Of a stretch of DNA of 64,000 nt, positions 18,457 to 25,640 are shown piece by piece; within the stretch, counting starts at the first letter, position 1, and each line of letters begins with the position of its first letter. Under the pieces are notes generated by a model, which was not told the origin of the DNA, made no database searches, and saw only the letters and a list, made by a program, of their open reading frames with translations. Origin of the DNA: Bacteroidales bacterium (GTDB lineage: Bacteria; Bacteroidota; Bacteroidia; Bacteroidales; UBA932). A program made the position numbers and the translations under genes. The stretch is from the NCBI GenBank assembly GCA_017548985.1, contig JAFYYW010000031.1, forward strand, positions 1 to 64,000, written 5' to 3'.

Positions 18457-20481
18457 ATGAAAATCACAAAAATAATCGCCGCTATCACGGCCTGTGTCGT
18501 TCTCTTCAACGCCTGTAATGACGAGGAGTTCCTCGAGGAGACTTCCTACTCCAACGATTCCGCCGGTTTCTACCAGTCGGAGCAAGCCATGGAGATAGGT
18601 CTGGCCTCTTGCTACTCCGAGGTCCAGTACTTGATGCTTGGCAACTTGCGTCAGAATCACTCCTGGATGATTCTGGGAATGGGCCTTGATACCTTCTCCG
18701 CCAACAGCGCCACCGACCAGCTCGCCAACTGGGCCGCCATGACACCTGAGAGCGGATATGCCCGTCACTGGCCTGACTACACGTACAAACTCGCCAACAG
18801 GGCCAACACTATTATCGACATGATCGATAATAATGAGTTCAACTATTCCACTTCGACAAAGAAGAATGAGCTTCGCGCCGAGGCTATATTCATGCGCGCC
18901 TGGGCTTACCGTGTCCTCGCCGGCATGTACGGCGGAGTCATGTATGCCGAGCACATGACCACTGAGGCCCGTTACGATTACGAACTCCTCTCCCGTGAGG
19001 AGGCTTGGGCGAAGATCGCCGAGGACTTCAAGTGGGCTGAGGAGAACCTCCCCACCAAACCCAGGCTCATGGGTTGCGTCACCAAGGCTGCGGCTGCTCA
19101 CTACCTCGCTGAGACTTATCTCGCTCTCGGTAAGTTCAAAGAGGCAGAGGATGCCGCTTCCCGCGTCATTAATGGCCAGGATGGTGATTACCATATCATG
19201 ACCACCCGTTTCGGAAACCGCGCCGACCAGGCCGTCGACCGCTACGGCAACTCCCTCGCCGCCCCTCAGGGCGCCTATTGGGATCTCTTCCGTAGTTCAG
19301 CGAAGAGTAACGGCTCCGCCGCTTCTGACTCCAACCCGAACGATCCCGCCAACAAGGAAGCCATCTGGGTATGCCAGTATGATTACTCCCCCAGCACCGA
19401 CAACTATCCCCTCGGAGGTTCCGGCGATTCCTGGTGGAGGTGCCATGCCGCTCCTGTCGAGGGCGCTTGGGCTCCTTGGGTACCGATCGGCGGCAAGAAC
19501 AAGCAAGTTGATGGCAGCGATGGTAAAAAGTACTACATGTTTACGGCTGATGCTACCTGCTTCGCCCCCGGAAGGGTTGTCACTAACGCTAAAGCGGCTC
19601 CCTCGAATATTCCTGAGGCTGCCGGACGTCAGCTGGCATACGACATCCGTTGGAATATCGACTCTCTCGCTTGCCACGCGAGGGGTGTCAATAACGGACA
19701 CTTCGGCGGAGTCGTCTTGGCCAATGAGTATATGACTCGTCTCCCTGGAGATCCTCTCGGCAGCGTTTGGGACGATCCTAACGACTTCCGCGGATCCGAG
19801 GTCATGATCCAGCGTGACTACTACGCTCCTTCAGGAAAGAAGTGGTCCGAGATCAAGAAGGAAGTGAAAGCTCGCGTGGATGCCGGGTTGTACACTGTCG
19901 CGGCTTCCGACACCATGAACATCACCCCTCGTTTCTGGAAGTTCTCCGATGACAAGCATCCTTGGCAAAGCCAGCTTGGTTTCAACGTATATGACTGCGA
20001 CTTCTACATGATCCGTATCGCCGAGACTTACTTGCTCCGCGCCGAGGCTCGTCTCGCCCAGAACAATCTCGCCGGCGCCGCAGATGATATCAATGTCGTC
20101 CGCAGCCGCGCTGGTGCGAAACCTTGCTCCGCCGGTGATGTCGACATCGACTACATCATGGACGAGCGCGCCAGGGAGCTCTTCGGAGAGGAGCATCGCT
20201 GGATTACTCTCAGCCGTCTTAGCTGCAACCCGAAGGCCACCTATGTCACCAGCAAGTATCCTACCCAGAACGCCACGACAAGCAACTACATGTACGAGCG
20301 TGCCCGCAAGTATGGATTCGGATATGAGGGAGCACCCGGCAGCCGCGAGGCTTACACTGACGTGAACGGTAAGACACGCCACTACAACACCTTCAAGCCT
20401 CACAACTATCTGTTCCCTATCCCCGCGCAGATCATCCAGTCCAACAAGGACGTTGAGATCCCGCAGAACGAAGGCTATTAA
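18457..20481 (+). CDS. SusD-like glycan-binding lipoprotein B
   Basis: The 674-residue product begins with a lipoprotein signal (VVLFNAC). It shares long identical runs with SusD A, such as HYLAETYLALG, EAEDAASRVINGQDGDYH and NSLAAPQGAYWDLFR, and the C-terminal ELFGEEHRWITLSRLSC. It is an outer-membrane surface lipoprotein that captures glycan for SusC B, 19 bases upstream. Loop regions differ from copy A (for example the QYDYSPSTDNYPLG stretch), where ligand contacts are expected. A strong terminator follows 18 bases after the stop codon, so operon B may normally end here. Confidence 0.93.
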   Translation: MKITKIIAAITACVVLFNACNDEEFLEETSYSNDSAGFYQSEQAMEIGLASCYSEVQYLMLGNLRQNHSWMILGMGLDTFSANSATDQLANWAAMTPESGYARHWPDYTYKLANRANTIIDMIDNNEFNYSTSTKKNELRAEAIFMRAWAYRVLAGMYGGVMYAEHMTTEARYDYELLSREEAWAKIAEDFKWAEENLPTKPRLMGCVTKAAAAHYLAETYLALGKFKEAEDAASRVINGQDGDYHIMTTRFGNRADQAVDRYGNSLAAPQGAYWDLFRSSAKSNGSAASDSNPNDPANKEAIWVCQYDYSPSTDNYPLGGSGDSWWRCHAAPVEGAWAPWVPIGGKNKQVDGSDGKKYYMFTADATCFAPGRVVTNAKAAPSNIPEAAGRQLAYDIRWNIDSLACHARGVNNGHFGGVVLANEYMTRLPGDPLGSVWDDPNDFRGSEVMIQRDYYAPSGKKWSEIKKEVKARVDAGLYTVAASDTMNITPRFWKFSDDKHPWQSQLGFNVYDCDFYMIRIAETYLLRAEARLAQNNLAGAADDINVVRSRAGAKPCSAGDVDIDYIMDERARELFGEEHRWITLSRLSCNPKATYVTSKYPTQNATTSNYMYERARKYGFGYEGAPGSREAYTDVNGKTRHYNTFKPHNYLFPIPAQIIQSNKDVEIPQNEGY

Positions 20482-20499
20482 TAGTTGGTAATATGATGC

Positions 20500-20531
20500 G
20501 ACCGGCCCCGTTCTTGGGGCCGGTCTTTTTT
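20500..20531 (+). terminator. Rho-independent terminator of SusCD operon B
   Basis: A 10-bp stem GACCGGCCCC (20500-20509) and GGGGCCGGTC (20516-20525) with loop GTTCTT is followed by a run of T. Its stem core matches the terminator after SusD A, supporting duplication of the whole cassette. The T run ends only about 8 bases before the ATG at 20540. Confidence 0.88.
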
Positions 20532-20539
20532 ATAAGAAT

Positions 20540-20989
20540 ATGAAGAAGAACCTGCTCGTCCTTGGTTTCGCGGCCATCATGGCGATCTCCTGCGTGAAGG
20601 AAAAAGGCCTGGCCTCGCTGGCAAATCAATATCTTCCTCTGAGGCTGAACGACGCCATGACTGAATATATGGGGACAGTCAGCGAGCCAGTGGTGGACCG
20701 GTTGAAAGTCATCTATAACTGCGACAGCCTTTGTTTCATCCAAGGGCACGCCGTAGCGAGAGACGCTGAGGGGGAAAAACAAGAGGAAACAATACGCTAC
20801 TATCTCGTAAAGGATCCTTTAATGAGTGCGATGACTGGAAAACCCTGCTATTATGACGGTGTCGTGGGTGCCGAATTACTCCGTACAAAAAAGGAAATCA
20901 AGAACTTTCGAAAAAAAATCCATGACGGGGGATCGAAAACTTTCAATTTCTTTCTGGCCTCCGCCGAACCTGTTCTCCAACTGGAATAG
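20540..20989 (+). CDS. Small lipoprotein of unknown function
   Basis: The 149-residue product has a lipoprotein signal (MAISC, Cys19). The rest is a small mixed alpha/beta protein with a central VVDRLKVIYNCDSLCFIQGHAVARD segment spread over two parts, and paired Cys residues near 56 and 60. I do not recognise the family. It starts immediately after the SusD B terminator, with no clear promoter of its own, so it is expressed by read-through or from a promoter overlapping the terminator. It is followed 47 bases later by the DUF6057-like gene. Confidence 0.7.
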   Translation: MKKNLLVLGFAAIMAISCVKEKGLASLANQYLPLRLNDAMTEYMGTVSEPVVDRLKVIYNCDSLCFIQGHAVARDAEGEKQEETIRYYLVKDPLMSAMTGKPCYYDGVVGAELLRTKKEIKNFRKKIHDGGSKTFNFFLASAEPVLQLE

Positions 20990-20994
20990 CTTTA

Positions 20995-21002
20995 TAGGTT
21001 TG
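20995..21002 (+). promoter_or_regulatory. Possible -7 element (TAGGTTTG) ahead of DUF6057-like gene
   Basis: TAGGTTTG matches TAnnTTTG and lies 34 bases before the ATG at 21037, in a gap right after the stop codon of the small lipoprotein gene. No clear -33 TTTG is seen at the usual spacing. A short TTACG/CGTAA inverted repeat follows (21012-21029). Confidence 0.35.
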
Positions 21003-21036
21003 TGACGATATTTACGTATATTCGCGTAAGATCGTT

Positions 21037-22698
21037 ATGAATCCTTTCGCTTTGGCATATCGTGAACAACAGCAGTTGTTCCTTTTCGACAAAACCTATC
21101 TTCTAGGGACACTCCTGAAGGTAGGCGGACTCTCTACTTTACTCGCGCGTTTCATCGTCCAATTCTTCTGGAATCCGACAATAGCCTTGGTTATCACACT
21201 GGCGCTGTTAGCGTTGTCCTCATATTTGACTTGGGCGTTTGTCAGAAAAACCTCAAAGGACTGGAAGACCATCCCGTTATGTCTTATTCCCTCTGTTTTC
21301 ATCTGGGCGTCTCTAAGTGACATCGGACTTCATTTTGATTTCTTGACATCGATCCTGTTAGTCCAGACGGGACTTTTGATTTTCAAGAATATCAAGTCCG
21401 GAAAGTTGATGTGGGGAGTCATCTTAACCATTATTCTCTATCTGACAACTGGTTCCGCTGCCGTCCTTTTCGCCGTTTGCGCGGCTATTAAAGAGAGATC
21501 ATGGAAGTCATTGTGTTATCCGGCTGTGGTGGCCTTATGCGGAATCGCGGCGTATCTCTCCGCTGCCGTACCGACATGGGCCGACGCCTTCACGCCTTCC
21601 TTCTATTACAACTTGGACGCGTCTCTCCCGGGTATGCATTGGGCCGGTTGGATATGTCTTCCGATAATCATCCTTATCGGAGAACTCGCCGGACAAACAA
21701 ACTTAAATCGTTGGTTTATATTTATTTCCGGGATTGTCTTTTTTGCCGTCTCGTGTTTCCCCGCAAGAAAGATCACTAATAAATTCGAGAGACAGCAGCC
21801 TATTCTGACATATAAATTAGAATATTACACGAACAGGGAGGATTGGGACGGCCTGATCAAGGCCTGCAAGAAGGCCCCTTGGCTCCCTCGCACCGCGAAT
21901 TATCTCAATATGGCGCTCGCCTGGAAAGGAGAGCTCGCCGATCATCTTCTTGACTATGACCAACGAGGCCCTGACGCCCTCGTGATGACGATCAAGGACC
22001 GGGCGGTGGATGACGCCCAGGCGCATATTATGATGACCATGGGCAATGTCGCGGCGGCTCAGGACGTGGCTTTCAACCTGCTTTTCTCGCTTCAAGGGTA
22101 TTGTCCTGCCATGGTCAAGATCAATGCTCTGGTGGAGTTGATGCGAGGCAGCTATGAAGTGGCCGACAAATATCTCTCATTATTGAAGAAAGCCCCGCAT
22201 TATCGGAAATGGGCGATGAAATACCGCGGCTTTCTCTTCAATGACGATGCTGTCGAGGCGGATCCTTTGCTGGGAAACGGTCGACGGAATCTTACCGCCG
22301 AGGACGCCTTCATCATGTACACAAACCCGATGACTGAGCTGTTTCCCATCCTTGACGCCAATCCCAAGGATGAACGGACTCTGGAATATGGCCTATGTTA
22401 TCTGCTCCTCGCCAAAGACTTGAATTCCGTGAAACATTTCATCACGGATTATTACAGTTCTCCAGACTCTCCGGCTCTTCCTCGCATAGCCCAGGAGGCC
22501 ATGGTGTTTTATAGCGAGTATTCCAGGAATATGGAAGGTGTCGAGTCTTTCGGACTGGACTGGTGCTACGATCACGGAGTCACTCCCGAAACCGTCAAAC
22601 GTTTCGAGGATTATCAGAAAGCCGCTGTAGCCGGTCCGGTGTCTCTGAAGCGGTTCCGCGGGACTTATTGGTATTATTTGGTTCACACCGAGATATAA
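21037..22698 (+). CDS. DUF6057-like integral membrane protein
   Basis: The 553-residue product has about 7 predicted hydrophobic segments in its first half (for example IALVITLALLALSSYLTWAF, and LIFISG-type helices around residues 225-245) and a soluble C-terminal half rich in helix pairs, resembling TPR repeats. This architecture resembles DUF6057 proteins of Bacteroides; the assignment is from memory. No enzymatic motif is visible. The C-terminal half probably faces the periplasm or cytoplasm as an interaction scaffold. It is coupled to the following beta-propeller lipoprotein gene (4-base gap), so the two likely form a unit at the inner membrane. Its presence in a SusCD locus is not explained by a known catalytic step. 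Confidence 0.65.
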   Translation: MNPFALAYREQQQLFLFDKTYLLGTLLKVGGLSTLLARFIVQFFWNPTIALVITLALLALSSYLTWAFVRKTSKDWKTIPLCLIPSVFIWASLSDIGLHFDFLTSILLVQTGLLIFKNIKSGKLMWGVILTIILYLTTGSAAVLFAVCAAIKERSWKSLCYPAVVALCGIAAYLSAAVPTWADAFTPSFYYNLDASLPGMHWAGWICLPIIILIGELAGQTNLNRWFIFISGIVFFAVSCFPARKITNKFERQQPILTYKLEYYTNREDWDGLIKACKKAPWLPRTANYLNMALAWKGELADHLLDYDQRGPDALVMTIKDRAVDDAQAHIMMTMGNVAAAQDVAFNLLFSLQGYCPAMVKINALVELMRGSYEVADKYLSLLKKAPHYRKWAMKYRGFLFNDDAVEADPLLGNGRRNLTAEDAFIMYTNPMTELFPILDANPKDERTLEYGLCYLLLAKDLNSVKHFITDYYSSPDSPALPRIAQEAMVFYSEYSRNMEGVESFGLDWCYDHGVTPETVKRFEDYQKAAVAGPVSLKRFRGTYWYYLVHTEI

Positions 22699-22702
22699 TC
22701 TT

Positions 22703-24166
22703 ATGAAGAAGAGCCGGATTGTCAATTGTATATTAGGCGTTGTATTCCTATCCCTTCAGCTATCATGCGCCGGCATAACAAAAAATGCGTCGCAATTAGA
22801 TGAGGACGCACCGATATTCCCTGACTATAAAGAGGTTACAATACCGGCGAACATCGCCCCTCTGAACTTTTCCTTCCTAGGCGAGGAGAATTGCGCCTTG
22901 CTGGTCGGAGATAAAGTCATCCGCTCTCGCGGAGGTTTGTTCAGATTCGGCAAACGCCAGTGGAGAAAACTCCTGACCAATTGTTCCGAAGGCTTCTTGA
23001 ACTTGACTGTTTTCGTGAAAAGAGACAATGGGTGGTGCTCATATAAGCCTTTTAAAATCACCGTGTCACAGGACAAGATCGACCCTTGGTTCTCCTATCG
23101 TCTGATTCCTCCGGGATATCAAGGATGGCAAGATATGGGTATCTACCAGAGAGATCTGGAGTCATATTCCCAGAAAGCAATCATGACCAACAACCTCACG
23201 GGAGGAAACTGCCTTAACTGCCACACGTATCATAATGGAGACCCTTCCAAAATGGTATTCCACGCCAGGGCATCCTTCGGAGGCACAATCGTAGTTGACG
23301 GCGATGCCATTGAGAAACTGAACACTAAGACAGACTCTACTATCAGCGCCTTGGTATATCCTTATTGGCACCCCTCCGGCGATTTTGTGGCTTTCTCTGT
23401 CAACAAGACCCTCCAAGCTTTCTACAACCACGACCCGAACAGGATCGAGGTGTATGACATGGCCTCCGATGTGGTCGTGTACAATGTGAAGACTCATGAG
23501 ATCGCATGGTCTCCTCTGACAAAGGCGGAGGACAGGTTCGAGACATTCCCCACTTTCTCTCCCGATGGCAAGTGGCTGTATTTCTGCTCCGCCGAGGCTG
23601 TCGAGCCTATGCCTGACAAGCACAGGGAAGTGAGATATGGCCTTTACCGGATCCATTTCAATGCCGAGGACATGAGTTTCGGAGACTCGTTGGAATGTGT
23701 CTATGACGCTCCCGCCGAAGGGTTCAGCGTCTCTTTCCCCCGAGTCTCACCTGACGGACGATTCCTTTGCGTGACACGTCATGGCTATGGCAATTTCTCC
23801 ATCTGGCACAAGGACGCCGATCTCTGGCTGATTGATTTGACTGACGGGTCGCTGAAACCTATGGATGATGTCAACTCCAACGATGTGGACAGTTTCCACA
23901 CTTGGAGCTCAAACGGGAAGTGGATGGTGTTCAGCAGCCGACGTGATGACGGTCTGTACACGAAACCATATTTCACTCACATTGACTCAAATGGGAACGC
24001 GGCGAAGCCTTTCTTGCTCCCCCAGAAGAATCCTCTCGCTTATTATAAGCGACTGATGAAATCATACAACCTTCCGGCTTTCACGACCGGAAAAGTGAAG
24101 ATCGGCAAACGCGATCTCACGGATGTCATTCGAAAGTCTTCAGGAACAGATGTCTTAGTCAAATAG
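22703..24166 (+). CDS. TolB/PD40-type beta-propeller lipoprotein with CxxCH motif
   Basis: The 487-residue product has a lipoprotein signal (LQLSCAG, Cys22). Residues 40-160 form an N-terminal domain, followed by NCLNCHTYH, a CxxCH haem-c attachment motif (Cys170, Cys173, His174). The rest contains repeated propeller blades such as FSPDGKWLYFCS, VSPDGRFLCVTR and WSSNGKWMVFSS, typical of PD40/WD40-like repeats. If the motif binds haem covalently the protein would be exported and act in redox or sensing; the same sequence could instead coordinate a metal. It sits directly after the DUF6057-like membrane protein and 13 bases before a GH28 gene, so it is co-expressed with pectin-type enzymes. Confidence 0.75.
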   Translation: MKKSRIVNCILGVVFLSLQLSCAGITKNASQLDEDAPIFPDYKEVTIPANIAPLNFSFLGEENCALLVGDKVIRSRGGLFRFGKRQWRKLLTNCSEGFLNLTVFVKRDNGWCSYKPFKITVSQDKIDPWFSYRLIPPGYQGWQDMGIYQRDLESYSQKAIMTNNLTGGNCLNCHTYHNGDPSKMVFHARASFGGTIVVDGDAIEKLNTKTDSTISALVYPYWHPSGDFVAFSVNKTLQAFYNHDPNRIEVYDMASDVVVYNVKTHEIAWSPLTKAEDRFETFPTFSPDGKWLYFCSAEAVEPMPDKHREVRYGLYRIHFNAEDMSFGDSLECVYDAPAEGFSVSFPRVSPDGRFLCVTRHGYGNFSIWHKDADLWLIDLTDGSLKPMDDVNSNDVDSFHTWSSNGKWMVFSSRRDDGLYTKPYFTHIDSNGNAAKPFLLPQKNPLAYYKRLMKSYNLPAFTTGKVKIGKRDLTDVIRKSSGTDVLVK

Positions 24167-24179
24167 GTTATCACACGAT

Positions 24180-25634
24180 ATGAAAAAATTCTCGATCGCC
24201 ATCATCTTGATGGCTCTTTCTTTCCAAACAATAGCCCAGGTCTACCAAGCCTCAAACTTCGGAGTCAAATCCGATGGAGTCACCCTGAATACAAGGTCAA
24301 TTCAAGCGGGTATCGACTTCATCAGCGCACAGGGTGGTGGAGTTTTGGAGATCTCTGTCGGCCGCTACTTGACCGGAAGCATATTCCTTAAGGACAATGT
24401 GGAACTGCGTCTCCTGGAAGGCGCGGTCCTGGTCGGCTCGACCAACCCATATGACTATGACATGGTCGAAGGCAACTATGGATTCATTCTGGCGAAGGGT
24501 CAGAAAAACATCTCGGTCAAAGGAAAGGGTGTTATTGACGGCAGAGGTTTCGACTGCGCCCTCAATTTCCTGAACCTGGTTCATTTGGGGTTTCTTGAGG
24601 ACACGACCAAAAACGACAGGGTCACTAAAAGACCTAAACTCATTTATTTCCGTGAGTGTGAAAACGTGGAGATCGAGGGCGTGAATCTCAGAAACTCCGC
24701 TGAGTGGACCTTGGTGACCGACCAATGTGAGAACCTCACAATCAGTGGAATTCTCTTGGACAGCAAGAACTACTGGAACAACGACGGCCTTGACATCGTA
24801 GACTGCCGCCACGTATTGATAAAGGACTCATTCATAGATGCTTCCGACGACGCCATCTGCTTCAAGTCCCACTCCGCGGAGCATCTCTGCGAGGACATTG
24901 AGGTCCGGAACTGCGTGGCCCGCTCAAGCGCCAGCGGTTTCAAGTTCGGAACGGTGTCCCGGGGAGGCTTCAAAGATATCAGGATTATCAATAATAAAGT
25001 TTACGACACCCACCGCTCCGCGATTACCATTCAGTCCGTGGATGGCGGCGAAGTCGAGAATATCTTTGTCGACAACCTCGAGGCGGTCAACACCAGTAAC
25101 GCGATATATCTCCGGACCGGAATCCGCTGGAATAACGGGAAGAAGGGCTATCTCAAGAATATCACCCTATCCAACATCAAGGTCGAGGTGCCTCTCGGAA
25201 AAGCCGATGCCGGCTACAGTTACGAAGGCCCCATCGAGGATTTGCCGAGGAATATATCTCCTTCCGGGATTGTCGGCATTCCTGATATTCCGATCGAGAA
25301 TGTCGTACTTAAGAACGTGGAGATCATCTATCCTGGAGGCGGAAATAAGAATTACGCTTATCGCGGAACCTCGCCCGAAGAGATTGACAGTATCCCCGAG
25401 ATGATTGATGTTTATCCGGAATTCTCTCAGTTTAAGGAACTTCCGGCCTGGGGACTGTTCATCCGACACGCTAAGGGTATAACCCTTGACAACGTACGTC
25501 TGGTGGCCGGGGCCAAGGATTATCGTCCGGCTGTCGTGGCGGATGATGTAGACGGTCTAGTGATAAAGGACCTCAAGACCGACGAGCCTGCCTCGAAGAG
25601 CAAGAAACAAGTGGTGAAGAATAACGTTAAATAA
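24180..25634 (+). CDS. GH28 family enzyme (polygalacturonase-like)
   Basis: The 484-residue product has a signal peptide ending QTIAQ, then the pectate-lyase-superfamily start NFGVKSDGVTLNTRSIQAGI and right-handed beta-helix repeats. GH28 motifs appear as WNNDGLDIVD (the NxD motif) and ASDDAICFKS (the DD motif). The usual GHG motif is replaced by SSASGFKFG and the RIK motif by a RSAITIQS stretch, so the canonical histidine and basic residue are not visible. It likely acts on galacturonan or rhamnogalacturonan side structures as an exo-enzyme rather than a classical endopolygalacturonase; that is inference. It is part of an operon with GH31 and GH3 (6-base gap to GH31). Confidence 0.85.
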   Translation: MKKFSIAIILMALSFQTIAQVYQASNFGVKSDGVTLNTRSIQAGIDFISAQGGGVLEISVGRYLTGSIFLKDNVELRLLEGAVLVGSTNPYDYDMVEGNYGFILAKGQKNISVKGKGVIDGRGFDCALNFLNLVHLGFLEDTTKNDRVTKRPKLIYFRECENVEIEGVNLRNSAEWTLVTDQCENLTISGILLDSKNYWNNDGLDIVDCRHVLIKDSFIDASDDAICFKSHSAEHLCEDIEVRNCVARSSASGFKFGTVSRGGFKDIRIINNKVYDTHRSAITIQSVDGGEVENIFVDNLEAVNTSNAIYLRTGIRWNNGKKGYLKNITLSNIKVEVPLGKADAGYSYEGPIEDLPRNISPSGIVGIPDIPIENVVLKNVEIIYPGGGNKNYAYRGTSPEEIDSIPEMIDVYPEFSQFKELPAWGLFIRHAKGITLDNVRLVAGAKDYRPAVVADDVDGLVIKDLKTDEPASKSKKQVVKNNVK

Positions 25635-25640
25635 GGAAGC

